DNA of 64,000 nucleotides from Enterovibrio coralii (GCF_001559595.1 NZ_LNTY01000060.1:151840-215839); one strand, 5' to 3'. Counted from the first letter of the stretch, positions 35,081-44,788 are shown. The notes: a model not told the origin generated them from the letters alone. A program made the numbers and translations.

Positions 35081-36333
35081 ATGAGTCTGCAACAAATGGG
35101 ACGCGCAGCGAAAGACGCTGCATACGCACTGGCAACCGCACCGACGGCGCAGAAAAACAAAGCGCTGGCAGTGATTGCTGATGAATTAGAAGCAAATGCG
35201 GCAACAATTCTTGCTGCAAACGCAAAAGACATCGACGCAGGTCGTGCAGCGGGTCTGCCCGACGCGATGCTTGATCGTCTGCTTCTGAATGAATCTCTCT
35301 GGCGGGTATTGCCGCTGACGTTCGCAATGTGATTTCTCTGTCTGACCCCGTCGGCAGCGAAATTGATTGCAAAGTGCTGGAAAACGGCATGACATTGAGC
35401 CGTCGTCGCGAGCCCATTGGCGTAATTGGTGTGATTTATGAAGCGCGCCCGAATGTGACCATTGATATTGCCTCGCTCTGCCTGAAAACCGGTAACGCGA
35501 GCATCCTGCGTGGTGGTAAAGAGACCTTCTTCTCTAACGTTGAGTTGGTGAAAGTGATCCAAACCGCGCTGGAAAAAGCCGATCTACCAGCGGCATCTGT
35601 TCAGTACATCGAGAAACCAGACCGTGAGCTGGTGGGTGAACTGCTGCGTCTGGACGAGTACGTCGACATGATCATCCCACGTGGTGGCGCAGGTCTGCAC
35701 AAAATGTGTAAAGAGAACAGCACCATCCCAGTGATCATCGGCGGTTTTGGTATCAGCCACTTGTTTGTTGATAAGACGGCAGATCTGGATCGTTCACTGG
35801 ATGTGATCATCAACTCGAAAGCACAGCGTCCGTCAGCGTGTAACGCGCTGGATACCTTGCTGGTGCATGAAGATGTTGCGACTGAGCTGTTTGAAAAGCT
35901 GGTTCCACTGCTTAACGATAACAAGCTGAAGATCGTTGCTGACAGTGCGGCTTACCCACTGTTGTCAGCGGTTGCAGATCTGCACGAAGCGGGCGAAGGT
36001 GATTTTGATACCGAATGGCTGAGCTACACGCTGGGTGTGTCGATTGTCTCTGACGTACATGCAGCACTGAAGCACATGCGTGATCACAACGCGAGCCACT
36101 CAGATGCGATCCTGACCAACGATCTGATGGCGGCAGAAGCCTTCATCAACGGTGCAGGCTCTGCGGCGGTATACGTGAATGCGTCTACACGCTTCACAGA
36201 CGGCGCACAATTTGGCTTGGGCGCAGAGGTTGCGGTATCGACTCAGAAACTGCACGCACGCGGTCCTATGGGCTTGGAAGAGCTGACCACCTACAAGTGG
36301 GTCGGTAAAGCAGACTACCTGCCACGCGCTTAA
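35081..36333 (+). CDS. proA: Gamma-glutamyl phosphate reductase (frameshifted)
   Basis: ProA reduces gamma-glutamyl phosphate to glutamate semialdehyde for proline synthesis. The first 73 or so residues are in one frame and the remainder in another. Restoring one base at about 35297 (TCTCTCTGG to TCTCGTCTGG) yields NESRLAGIAADVRNVISLSDPVG and a total of 417 aa, exactly the E. coli length. The catalytic Cys region reads KAQRPSACNALDTLLVH, followed by the C-terminal GPMGLEELTTYKW. Confidence 0.94.
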
Positions 36334-36355
36334 CCCGCGCAGCGAATCAATATTG

Positions 36356-36385
36356 AAAGGCACGCGAAAGCGTGCCTTTTTCTTT
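36356..36385 (+). terminator. Intrinsic terminator after proBA
   Basis: AAAGGCACGC and GCGTGCCTTT pair around GAAA, followed by a T-rich stretch, 22 bases after proA. Confidence 0.85.
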
Positions 36386-36453
36386 TTCCCTCTATCCGTT
36401 TTGGGTGTTTGAGGGTAATCTCTCGCCATCGCCAGCTACCTACTGAAACTGCC

Positions 36454-37367
36454 ATGGATTACACAACCCTTTCGAGGATCAGCCTGAAAAACCTCACCGT
36501 TATGCACGTGCTTTTAATGACGCACAGCGTGACGGCCACGGCTGATATTTTGTGTGTGACGCCATCCAGTGTCAGTAAAGCGTTAAGCCAGCTAAAAACG
36601 CAGCTCAATGACGAGCTCTTTTTCCGCCGCGGCAATCAGTTAACGCCGACGCAATTTGCGCTCAGTATCGGCCCTGCGATCCACAATGTGTTGTCGAACA
36701 TCAATGGCATTTTCCAGCAAGGGGAGTTCTCGCCAGAGGTGTATGAAGGCACCTTGTCGCTGTCGATGCGAGAAAGCACGTTCGAGTTATTTGCGCCAAA
36801 GCTATGTGGGATTTCAGCGCAGTTGTCAGACAAAGCACGCCTTAACATCTCCACCAAAGAGCAGTTTAGCTTCGAAGCACTGCAAAGTGGTAAGCTGGAT
36901 TTCTTGTTGTTGCCGCACGACATCAGCCAGCCACCGACACAGAGCAAAAGCTTGGTGTGGCAGACCATTATGGAAGATGAAATGGTGTGTCTGATGCGCG
37001 CCGATCATCCGCTCGCACAACAAGACTTAACGATCGAAGCTATCTAAGTTGTCGCCATATTCGGGTGATCGACAAAGACTTGGCTGAACCTTATTTTGAG
37101 ATGACGCTGACACAACGCCATGGCGCGCGCAACATCGCTTTGATGGTCGCTGACTTTGGTTCTGCGGCACTGACCTGTCATCATTCAGACTACCTGTTCA
37201 CCTGCTCCAAACGTTGGGCGGAAACCGCCTTGCAGGCAAAAGATCTGATCGCAAAACCTTTGCCCTTCGATTACGGACAAGTGGCGTACAGTTTGGTGTG
37301 GAACATGGTGAGCCTGAACAACCCAGCGTGTCGTTGGCTTCACAGCCAGCTTATCGCCGAGAGCTAA
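36454..37367 (+). CDS. LysR-family transcriptional regulator (frameshifted)
   Basis: A LysR-type regulator whose N-terminal helix-turn-helix reads VTATADILCVTPSSVSKALSQLKTQLNDELFFRRG (about 23-57), followed by an effector-binding domain. The first frame stops at 37047. One added base near 37041 (GAAGCTATC to GAAGCCTATC) continues with YLSCRHIRVIDKDLAEPYFEMTL and gives 304 aa, a normal LTTR size. I use the ATG at 36454, not upstream starts, since MDYTTLSRISLKNLTV is a typical LTTR beginning. It converges on the yjjW-yjjI pair and may control it; no terminator is obvious between the two stops (26 bases). Confidence 0.85.
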
Positions 37368-37392
37368 ACGCCAACCAAAGTAAGGCGGTGAA

Positions 37393-38274
37393 TTAGGTAT
37401 AAATCGTCGGTTTCAGCATTGGGCGCTGAATGCGGGCGAACAGCAAATCGTGGAAGCGATCCATTTCCGCTTCACTGCATTTTTCCCACTCCAATGCCTG
37501 ACCCATTACGCCATGGTGTTGAAACGCATTAAGGCGAATTTGAACTGACTCTGGCAGTTTATTGAGATATGCGCCGACGGCATCCACTTCGGTATCCAAG
37601 TCACTTTTCCCCGGAATATGAAGCAAACGCACTTCGTGCAGTTTTCCCATCTCAGCCAACAAGTCGATGGTGTCGATGACGCGGTGTTTATCGCGGCCAA
37701 TGAGCCAGCGGTGCGTCTCGGATTGCCATGACTTTAAGTCAATCATTGCGCCATCAAGGTAAGGGGCAACACGCTCCCAACCTGCGCGAGATAATGAACC
37801 GTTGCTGTCGATAAAGCATGTCAGGTGAGACAACGCAGGATCGGCTTTTACGGCTTTGAACAGCTCGATGATGAATGGCAGTTGCAGCGTCGCTTCACCG
37901 CCTGACACGGTAATGCCATTCAGGAAAAAGTGGTGTTGGCGAACCAAGGCCAGCATGTCGTCCAAGCTGTAGCTGACAATTTTTGGATTGGATTTGTGCG
38001 GGCACACGTCGATGCAAAGATCGCAGTGTGTGCACTTTGCTGCATCCCAAATCACTTTGCCTTCAGCACTGAATGACAGCGCATCAGCCGGGCAAGGTGC
38101 TACACAATCTCCGCAATCGGTGCAGTGATTGATGGTATGCGGATTGTGGCAGGTAATGCAGTCGAAATTGCAGCCCTGCAAAAAGATGACCAGGCGGTTG
38201 CCCGGTCCATCTACACAAGAGAATGTCAGGATACGGCTGACCAATGCGTTTGTCTTACTCGGTTTCACTGACAT
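37393..38274 (-). CDS. yjjW: Glycyl-radical enzyme activating enzyme family protein YjjW
   Basis: YjjW is a radical SAM activase predicted to install the glycyl radical on YjjI. The radical SAM cluster Cys are in GCNFDCITCHNP (C-x3-C-x2-C, about 34-44). Two ferredoxin-like 4Fe-4S motifs follow (CTDCGDCVAPCP and CTHCDLCIDVCP, about 51-90), then the SAM-binding TVSGGEATLQ. The 293-residue length fits. It lies 17 bases downstream of yjjI in the same direction, so the enzyme and its activase are co-expressed. Confidence 0.92.
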   Translation of the reverse strand: MSVKPSKTNALVSRILTFSCVDGPGNRLVIFLQGCNFDCITCHNPHTINHCTDCGDCVAPCPADALSFSAEGKVIWDAAKCTHCDLCIDVCPHKSNPKIVSYSLDDMLALVRQHHFFLNGITVSGGEATLQLPFIIELFKAVKADPALSHLTCFIDSNGSLSRAGWERVAPYLDGAMIDLKSWQSETHRWLIGRDKHRVIDTIDLLAEMGKLHEVRLLHIPGKSDLDTEVDAVGAYLNKLPESVQIRLNAFQHHGVMGQALEWEKCSEAEMDRFHDLLFARIQRPMLKPTIYT

Positions 38275-38291
38275 TCTCCGGTGGTATGCGA

Positions 38292-39833
38292 TTACTTGTA
38301 AACAGGCGTGGTCTCGAAGCTCACCACACGTGGTGCGCGGTCAAGAATGCCCGTGTTGCAAGCCGCTTCTGCGCCCAGCCACGTGGTGTTCTTACGAGAA
38401 CCTTCATCGTCGTATTTCGCGATATCAGACAGTTTGATCATGTAACCCGTTACGCGCACCAGATCGTTAGAAGCAACGTTCGCGGTGAACTCGCGGTAGC
38501 CCATGTTGATCGCACCTTTACACAGGTTGAACATGGCTTCAGGGTTTGATTTTACCGTCTCGTCAATGGTCAGAATGTCACTGATACCCGAGGTGTAGTA
38601 CTTGTGGTGACCAGCGGTTGCGTGAACATAAGTCACTGGATCTGGTTCAGTACCGTAAGGGATACGAACGCCCGGCGTTACGTCTTTATCGATGCTGATG
38701 CCACCTTGTGAGTGCAGTACCGCTTTACCGTTCAGGCCGAACTTCACAGGGCTTGCTTCAACCAGCTCTGCCAGTTTTGCAGAGATAGCGTGGCCCAGTT
38801 CGTTTGCCGCGATGTCGTGACCGTACTTCAGTGACTGACCGTCTTTCTCCATCAGGATGTTAACCGCTTCCGCCATGCCGTAAATACCGAACATAGGCGC
38901 GAAACGACCTTCTTCAATCAGACCTTCTGTTGCCAGGAAGTGTTTGAAGTAGTTTGAAGACTCGTGCAGGAAGCTGCTGCGAACGTCCATCAGTTCAACC
39001 ATCAGCTTGCTGTAGGTAGGCAGCACTGCGTTCAGGAAGTCTTCAGCACTTTCCGCTTTCTCAGCAGCATGCTTCAGGTTCATACGCACTAGGGTGTTAG
39101 AACCGCCTGCCAGTGGCAGCGAGTTGTAGCAGCTTACGATACCGAAACGCTTGTCACCGTATGCCGAAGCGTGCATTGGGTAGTTCGCGATGTGCGGTTT
39201 GCTGCACTCAACGATGTTTGAAGTCGCTTGACGCAATAGGTCGTCAGACGTTACCGCTGGGTCGTACATGAACGTCAGGTTCGGTGCGATTTGCTTCAGC
39301 TCAGCATCCACGCGCAGGATAGTGCGACAAATGATGTTGTCTGCTGGGCCGATGTTTGCGTGCATGAATGCGTCTGGCAGAGTGCGGTCCAGCATGATCC
39401 AGAAACGCTTAATTTTTTGGTAGATCTCTTCGTCTGACAGCTCGCCCACGTAAGGCATCAGCACGTCATCCAGTTGACCCACGTAAACCGGAATGTTGGT
39501 CACTGACGGTACGTGGTGGTAGATGATGTTCAGCATGTTCAGCGCATCATCAAGGTTCTCTGCTGGAGACAGTTCTAGGTACTCAGAACCCTGAGACAGG
39601 AACTTTGCGTAATCTGGCAGTACGTAGCGTGGTTTGAACGGTGCGTGACCTTCAAACATGTCACAGATAACGCCGTCTTTCATCGCCTGCTCGATATCGT
39701 CAGAGATATCCATGTAAGGCAGGCTTGCTTCTGCTTCCAACGCCAGCCATTGGTTTTTCTGCTTTGGCGACAGGGTTGGGTTGTTGATGATTTGGTAGAA
39801 ACGTTCTTGAAGTTCTGTCAGATGCTTGCTCAT
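38292..39833 (-). CDS. yjjI: Glycyl radical enzyme-like protein YjjI (unknown substrate)
   Basis: YjjI (DUF3029) is an orphan member of the glycyl radical enzyme superfamily, which includes pyruvate formate-lyase. The 513-residue protein carries the glycine-radical loop RVTGY with Gly at about residue 463. A Cys in SCYNSLPLAGG is a candidate thiyl-radical site. ANYPMHASAYGDKRFG and GIYGMAEAVN are conserved YjjI blocks. The reaction is not established, and oxygen sensitivity is expected from the family. Its ATG at 39833 has purine-rich sequence upstream. Confidence 0.92.
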   Translation of the reverse strand: MSKHLTELQERFYQIINNPTLSPKQKNQWLALEAEASLPYMDISDDIEQAMKDGVICDMFEGHAPFKPRYVLPDYAKFLSQGSEYLELSPAENLDDALNMLNIIYHHVPSVTNIPVYVGQLDDVLMPYVGELSDEEIYQKIKRFWIMLDRTLPDAFMHANIGPADNIICRTILRVDAELKQIAPNLTFMYDPAVTSDDLLRQATSNIVECSKPHIANYPMHASAYGDKRFGIVSCYNSLPLAGGSNTLVRMNLKHAAEKAESAEDFLNAVLPTYSKLMVELMDVRSSFLHESSNYFKHFLATEGLIEEGRFAPMFGIYGMAEAVNILMEKDGQSLKYGHDIAANELGHAISAKLAELVEASPVKFGLNGKAVLHSQGGISIDKDVTPGVRIPYGTEPDPVTYVHATAGHHKYYTSGISDILTIDETVKSNPEAMFNLCKGAINMGYREFTANVASNDLVRVTGYMIKLSDIAKYDDEGSRKNTTWLGAEAACNTGILDRAPRVVSFETTPVYK

Positions 39834-40313
39834 GGAAAAGACCCTACTTTAATTTGGGTTTATTCTAAGCGCGAATCCGGTTTGCCACTATTGAACAATC
39901 AAGAAGTATGCTTTTCCAGAATGGAAATCCATGTGGAGTGTGAAGTCGAAGGCTCAAAGGACTGAGGGATAGGTGGTGGGATTAGAATGCTTGCTGTTGT
40001 TGGGCTTGTGCCCTTCGTAGCCAAACATGTTTCAAAGAGAGTTGGCATTTCCAATATTGGAGTACTTGAATTGTCCTAAAAAAGGCCAAGCGTTTCCAAT
40101 CCATTCAGCACTGCATAAAAATGCAGTACATGTCTAGCTCGGAACGCCCTATTTCACTCTTTCAGGTCGCAGCCAGCAAAAGTTATTTTACTGATTTTAA
40201 TGGGAAATATGGTAAATTTGTGCAACTGTACACGGACCAATTGGGCATCGCGGTTTTGTATTAAACGGGAAAATTACCCGCTACTAAATTGTTAGCATTA
40301 TTAGAGAAAGGTT
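39834..40313. other. AT-rich 480-base gap, no gene recognised
   Basis: The yjjI promoter must lie at its left end. The remainder has no open frame with family resemblance. On the minus strand, 39990-40095 translates to fragments such as GNAWPFLGQFKYSNIGNANSL, a stop, then NMFGYEGHKPNNSKHSN. This looks more like a decayed or dispersed element than a gene. A CGGG/CCCG hairpin (40266-40280) sits just before the downstream lipoprotein gene. Base composition shifts to AT-rich from about 40160. Confidence 0.4.
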
Positions 40314-41027
40314 ATGAACCTAAAATTGGGACTAATATTTATTTGTTGTACTTCTTTAGTGGGGTGTGCCTTAGTTTCACCTGAAGCATACCTAGCTGAA
40401 CGCCAAACTTTAATTGAAAAAGTAAAGGAATCCAAAGCATGCTGTACTTCTTTTTCAGAGATAGAATATACACCACTAAATAGTGGCCCGAGCTCGGAGA
40501 GGTTTCTCATTGACCTTAATTCACAGGTTGTGAATATCAATGGAGATAATTCCCTAGTTCTTGCATTGGAATTGCCAGAAGGAGCTTCAAGTATTGAATT
40601 TAGAAGCGTTAATACAACAAGTACGGATTTGACAGGGGGCCACTTTGCACCTGTCGTTCTTCAACTCGACTCCAACTTCAATCAAATAGTTAAAGATATA
40701 TACACAGACTTCTCGACGAATGATGCAACGATACAATGGAAAGGTATAAGCGGGGAGTTGATACTGAAAAGCGAAACGAAATACCTTCTTTTTTACACCA
40801 CTCAAGAGTTACTGACTCAGAGGACTGCTTCTTATTGGAGTGGTTCTAGAAGTTATGAAGTTAACGTCCCTATAGAGGTACTTAATAAAGCGCCTCTTTA
40901 TAAGAAACGCAGTGTGGGATTTACGGCCAAACCTAATACGCCAGATGGCAAAATAGAAGTCCATGTATGTGAAAACGGTGATAGGTCCATGGATCAGAAG
41001 CTTAGTGATACGTGCAATAAAAGCTAA
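40314..41027 (+). CDS. MalM-like lipoprotein, accessory gene
   Basis: A 237-residue predicted lipoprotein: the signal peptide ends in LVGC (modified Cys18). The body is a beta-rich domain, with SKACCTSFSEIEYTPL, FAPVVLQLDSNFNQIVKDIYTDF and KYLLFYTTQELLTQRT. This pattern recalls MalM, the periplasmic protein of maltose operons, although no maltose genes are present. Codon use is AT-rich, unlike the neighbours, and a transposase fragment lies just downstream, both suggesting horizontal acquisition. AGAAAGG precedes the ATG. The function is unknown and similarity to MalM is at pattern level only. Confidence 0.7.
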   Translation: MNLKLGLIFICCTSLVGCALVSPEAYLAERQTLIEKVKESKACCTSFSEIEYTPLNSGPSSERFLIDLNSQVVNINGDNSLVLALELPEGASSIEFRSVNTTSTDLTGGHFAPVVLQLDSNFNQIVKDIYTDFSTNDATIQWKGISGELILKSETKYLLFYTTQELLTQRTASYWSGSRSYEVNVPIEVLNKAPLYKKRSVGFTAKPNTPDGKIEVHVCENGDRSMDQKLSDTCNKS

Positions 41028-41056
41028 TATAAGCATTAACATGATGTTTTAGCCGT

Positions 41057-41242
41057 ACTTCCCGAACTGAAGTTCTCGACATGCATGTATTTAAAGTGCT
41101 GTCCGAAGTCAGAGAAATCGCCAAAAACTGGATGAAGGAATATAGCAACGAGAGACCGCATGATTCTCTTAATGACCTTACCCTTTTAGAATATCTGGCA
41201 AAGTATGAAAGCAGGAAAAAATCTAATTTAGATTGCCACTAA
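41057..41242 (+). pseudogene. IS3-family transposase C-terminal remnant
   Basis: An open stretch without its own start reads RTEVLDMHVFKVLSEV, then REIAKNWMKEYSNERPHDSL and NDLTLLEYLAKYES, ending at a TAA at 41240-41242. This is the C-terminal end of an IS3-group OrfB (DDE) transposase: the ERPHDSLNDLTLLEY segment equals the usual ERPHxSLxxLTPxEY signature, and its first Glu is near the catalytic DDE Glu. The remaining 200 or so residues, OrfA and both terminal repeats are absent, so this is a dead fragment. Confidence 0.8.
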
Positions 41243-41278
41243 TACAGGGAAGACTACAACAGACTTTAACAATGCGAA

Positions 41279-41310
41279 ACAAAAAACGCCGAGCAGTGCT
41301 CGGCGTTTTC
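41279..41310 (-). terminator. Intrinsic terminator after lipA
   Basis: AAAACGCCGAGCA pairs with TGCTCGGCGTTTT, with a T6 tract on the minus strand, 23 bases past the true lipA stop. Confidence 0.85.
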
Positions 41311-41332
41311 GTATTTGGATTCGCGTTAGTGC

Positions 41333-42297
41333 TTACTTGATTTCCACGCCCTGCGCTTGCAGGTCTGCATGGTAAGAAGAACGCACGAAAGGACCACAGG
41401 CAGCGTGAGTAAAGCCCAGTTCCAACGCGATGTCACGCAGTTCGTCAAACTCTTCAGGCGGCACGTAGCGCTCTACAGGAAGGTGATGACGCTTGGTGCC
41501 AAGTACTGACCTAAAGTCAGCATGGTCACGCCGTGTGCACGTAGGTCTTTCAGTACTTCAATGATCTCTTCTTTGGTTTCGCCCAGACCCATCATCAAAC
41601 CTGATTTGGTTGGGACGTTAGGGTGCATTTCACCGAATTTCTTCAGCAGCTCCAGAGACCATTTGTAGTTCGCACCCGGACGCGCTTTACGGTAAAGGCG
41701 AGGTGCGGTTTCCAGATTGTGGTTGAACACGTCTGGCGGGTTGTCTTTCAGCAGCTCAAGCGCAGTGTCCATACGGCCACGGAAGTCAGGCACCAGTGTT
41801 TCGATGCGGATTTCTGGGTTCAGCGCACGGATTTCACGGGTACAGTCCGCAAAGTGCTTCGCACCACCGTCACGCAGGTCATCACGGTCTACCGAGGTCA
41901 CAACGACGTACCTCAGATTCATGTCGCTGATGGTTTTTGCCAGTTTCGCTGGCTCATTCTCATCCGGCTGGTTTGGACGGCCATGTGCAACGTCGCAGAA
42001 TGGGCAACGACGGGTACAAATCGCACCCAGAATCATGAAGGTCGCGGTGCCGTGGTTGAAACATTCTGCCAAGTTAGGGCAAGACGCCTCTTCGCACACC
42101 GAGTGCAGATTGTTTTTACGTAGCGCAGACTTGATGTCTTGAATACGTTTACTGTCTGATGGAAGTTTGATCTTCATCCACTCAGGCTTGCGCAGCATCT
42201 CTTTTTGCTCGGTCGGCATGTTTTTGACCGGGATGAGCGCCATTTTGTCTGCATCGCGGTACTTAACGCCGCGTTCCATCTGGATCGGTTTGCTCAT
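41333..42297 (-). CDS. lipA: Lipoyl synthase (frameshifted near the 3' end)
   Basis: LipA inserts two sulfurs into octanoyl groups on lipoyl domains by radical SAM chemistry. The auxiliary cluster Cys are C68, C73, C79, and the radical SAM cluster Cys are C94, C98, C101 (CTRRCPFC). The open frame ends early at 41473. Adding one base at about 41490 (AGCGTC to AGCCGTC in the coding sense) restores YLAPSRHHLPVERYVPPEEF. It then runs through GPFVRSSYH, with the essential C-terminal RSS Ser, to a TAA at 41333-41335. The repaired 321 aa equals E. coli LipA. The start overlaps lipB by 4 bases. Confidence 0.95.
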
Positions 42298-42947
42298 AAT
42301 TCGTTGCTTTCTGTTAGGGACTCCACCTCATCATAACCGAGGTGAGAAGTCAGTTTATCAACTAACACAGGGTAAAGCTCAGCCAGTGATGCCGGCCCCC
42401 CTAAATCGACGGTTTGTGTCATCGCCATGCCAGCGTAACCACACGGGTTAATGCGCAGGAATGGGGACAAGTCCATATTGACGTTTAGCGCCAATCCGTG
42501 GAACGAACAGCCTCGACGGATCCGAAGACCCAGCGAGCAGATTTTATTGTCACCCACGTATACGCCCGGTGCGTCGGGACGTGCACTGGATTCAATACCG
42601 TAGTGAGCCAGTGTATCGATCACGATGTTCTCGATATGGGTGACCAGTTCACGTACGCCCATCTTCTTACGTTTCAGATCAATCAGGACATAGGCTACCT
42701 GCTGACCCGGACCGTGGTAAGTCACTTGACCGCCGCGGTCACTCTGTACAACCGGAATATCACCGGTTGCTAGCAAATGTTCTGCTTTGCCTGCCTGACC
42801 CTGTGTAAACACCGGCTCGTGCTCGACCAGCCATATTTCATCCAGCGTATCACTGTCGCGTTCGTCAGTGAAAGTATGCATGGCTTGGAATGTTGGCTCG
42901 TAAGGGCGCAAACCAAGCTGTCTGATGATGAGACGATTTTGCTGCAA
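42294..42947 (-). CDS. lipB: Octanoyl-[acyl-carrier-protein]:protein N-octanoyltransferase
   Basis: LipB moves octanoate from ACP to lipoyl domains, making the substrate for LipA. The 217-residue protein has the acyl-pocket segments RGGQVTYHGPGQQVAYVL (about 71-88, with the catalytic Lys in the later GVYVGDNKICSLGLRIRRG) and FHGLALNVNMDLSPF. The conserved Cys lies in INPCGYAGM. It starts with TTG at 42947, after AGGTG, giving the usual MQQNRLIIRQLG beginning. It is immediately upstream of lipA. Confidence 0.94.
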   Translation of the reverse strand: MQQNRLIIRQLGLRPYEPTFQAMHTFTDERDSDTLDEIWLVEHEPVFTQGQAGKAEHLLATGDIPVVQSDRGGQVTYHGPGQQVAYVLIDLKRKKMGVRELVTHIENIVIDTLAHYGIESSARPDAPGVYVGDNKICSLGLRIRRGCSFHGLALNVNMDLSPFLRINPCGYAGMAMTQTVDLGGPASLAELYPVLVDKLTSHLGYDEVESLTESNEL

Positions 42948-43102
42948 AGTACACCTGCCAGATTGAGAACTTCACCCGAAATCCGACGGAATTGCGGTAA
43001 GAAGATGACGAAAATTCGGAATATCGATTCGATATTATAATGAGCAGCGGCTGAATTAACAGCCGCCGTCAGTAAGGATATTGTGCTATCAGCGTGGGCT
43101 GA

Positions 43103-43372
43103 TCACAGAACCATGCGTACGATTTCGATGTCAGCCAGTTCTTTGTACAGCGTTTCAACTTGTTCGATAGAGGTGGCTGTAATCGTTACTGATACCGCGT
43201 GATACGTGCCTTTGCCACTTGGCTTAACGCTTGGGCTGTAATCGCCTGGTGCGTGACGTTGGATCACTTCCAAAACCAGATCTGGCAGCTCTGGCTTCGC
43301 ATAGCCCATCACTTTGTAAGTGAACTTACACGGGAACTCCAGTAGGTCTCTCAGTTTTGGTTCTTCTTGCAT
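43103..43372 (-). CDS. ybeD: DUF493/UPF0250 family protein YbeD
   Basis: YbeD is a small ACT-like-fold protein, conserved between dacA and lipB in gammaproteobacteria. The 89-residue protein reads LLEFPCKFTYKVMG, QRHAPGDYSPSVKPSGKGTYHAVSV and SIEQVETLYKELADIEIVRMVL, almost the family consensus. I start at the ATG at 43372 because GGAG is spaced 8 bases before it. An upstream GTG adds four residues. A role in lipoate metabolism is suggested only by position. Confidence 0.9.
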   Translation of the reverse strand: MQEEPKLRDLLEFPCKFTYKVMGYAKPELPDLVLEVIQRHAPGDYSPSVKPSGKGTYHAVSVTITATSIEQVETLYKELADIEIVRMVL

Positions 43373-43566
43373 GTATAACTCCACAATCGACAGCGTATGA
43401 CGCGGTCGAATACTTGTCTGTACGAGCTCCTGACCGCGTTTTGGCTGATGCAGGAACTGAGATTTCGATCACGAATATAATTGGGGGAGAATAGTAATCG
43501 TCCTGTTAAAAGAAAACAAGATGACGCATTTCTTCCGTTCAAGAGAATATGGGGGCAAAAGTGGCA

Positions 43567-43596
43567 AATAAAAAGGGCAGTGAAGTCACTGCCCTT
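43567..43596 (-). terminator. Intrinsic terminator after dacA
   Basis: AAGGGCAGTG (43573-43582) and CACTGCCCTT (43587-43596) pair around AAGT, with a T-rich tail on the minus strand, 20 bases after dacA. Confidence 0.85.
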
Positions 43597-43615
43597 AAAA
43601 TCTTCGCGTTAACGC

Positions 43616-44788
43616 TTAGAACAAGTTCTTGAAGAACATAACGATGTAGTCCATCAAGCGGCTGAATAGGCCACCTTCTTGTACATCGTTCAGTGCAACC
43701 AGTGGGTATTCAGCAACGTCTTCGCCGTCAACTTGGTAGTAAAGTTTACCGACCACGTCACCTTTCGCGATTGGTGCTTCCAGCGTTTTCTCCAGAACGA
43801 AGCTTGCTTCCAGATCTTTCGCTTTGCCGCGTGGCAGCGTGACGTAAGTGTCTTCAGTTACACCCAGTGCCACTTGGTCTGTGTCACCCATCCACACTTT
43901 TTCAGTCACGAAGGTTTCGTTTGCTTTGTGTGGTTCAACGGTTTCGAAGAAACGGAAGCCGTAGTTCAGCAGTTTCTTGCTTTCGGCTTTACGTGCGTTG
44001 GCACTGTTGGTACCCATTACTACGGCAATCAGGCGCATTTTGCCTTCGGTCGCCGAGCTTACTAGGCTGTAGCCTGCTTTGTCGGTGTGACCGGTTTTGA
44101 TACCGTCAACGTTCATGCTCTTGTCCCACAGTAGACCGTTACGGTTGTACTGGGTGATACCGTTGTAGGTGTATTGCTTGTCGCTGTAAATGCGGTATTC
44201 CTCAGGAACATCGCGGATCAGTGCCTGACCCAGTAGCGCCATGTCGTAAGGCGTTGAGTACAGGTTATCGTGGTCCAGACCGTGTGCGTTCATGAAGTGT
44301 GTGTCTTTCATGCCCAGCGTTTTCGCCCAACCGTTCATTAGGTCAACGAAAGAGTCTTCAGAGCCCGCAATGTGTTCAGCCATCGCCACACACGCGTCGT
44401 TACCTGATTGGATGATGATGCCGTGGTTCAGTTCATCAACGGTAACTGTGGTACCGACTTCAATGAACATCTTCGAGCTGCCTGGGAAGTTCTTCGCCCA
44501 CGCGTTTTTGCTGATCACCACTTCATCATCAAGGCTGATGTTGCCGCGTTCGATTTCCTGACCGATGACGTAGCTGGTCATCATTTTGGTCAGACTCGCA
44601 GGGTTCAGACGCTCGTGTGCGTTATGTTCTGCCAGCACTTTGCCTGAGTTGTAATCCATCAGAACGTAGCCTTTTGCCGCGATTTGTGGGGCATCAGGAA
44701 CAACGGTTGGCGCAGCGAAAACGGACGCAGAAGAAACAAGAGCGGTCGATAAGACTAAAGAGCGCAACAATGAGGGTGATTTTTTCAT
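43616..44788 (-). CDS. dacA: D-alanyl-D-alanine carboxypeptidase (PBP5/6 type)
   Basis: DacA trims the terminal D-Ala from peptidoglycan pentapeptides at the periplasmic face. A signal peptide ends near residue 26. The penicillin-binding motifs are all present: S65-LTK, S128-GN and K231-TG. The C-terminal beta-sandwich domain ends in an amphipathic membrane anchor (FSRLMDYIVMFFKNLF). The 390-residue length is typical. It follows rlpA in the leftward mrdA-rodA-rlpA-dacA envelope cluster, as in E. coli. Confidence 0.95.
   Translation of the reverse strand: MKKSPSLLRSLVLSTALVSSASVFAAPTVVPDAPQIAAKGYVLMDYNSGKVLAEHNAHERLNPASLTKMMTSYVIGQEIERGNISLDDEVVISKNAWAKNFPGSSKMFIEVGTTVTVDELNHGIIIQSGNDACVAMAEHIAGSEDSFVDLMNGWAKTLGMKDTHFMNAHGLDHDNLYSTPYDMALLGQALIRDVPEEYRIYSDKQYTYNGITQYNRNGLLWDKSMNVDGIKTGHTDKAGYSLVSSATEGKMRLIAVVMGTNSANARKAESKKLLNYGFRFFETVEPHKANETFVTEKVWMGDTDQVALGVTEDTYVTLPRGKAKDLEASFVLEKTLEAPIAKGDVVGKLYYQVDGEDVAEYPLVALNDVQEGGLFSRLMDYIVMFFKNLF

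Noticed and set aside
40160..41332. Superintegron cassette with attC/VCR repeats
   Set aside because: AT-rich single gene with lipoprotein signal resembles a cassette, but no VCR-type inverted repeat of about 120 bases flanks it.
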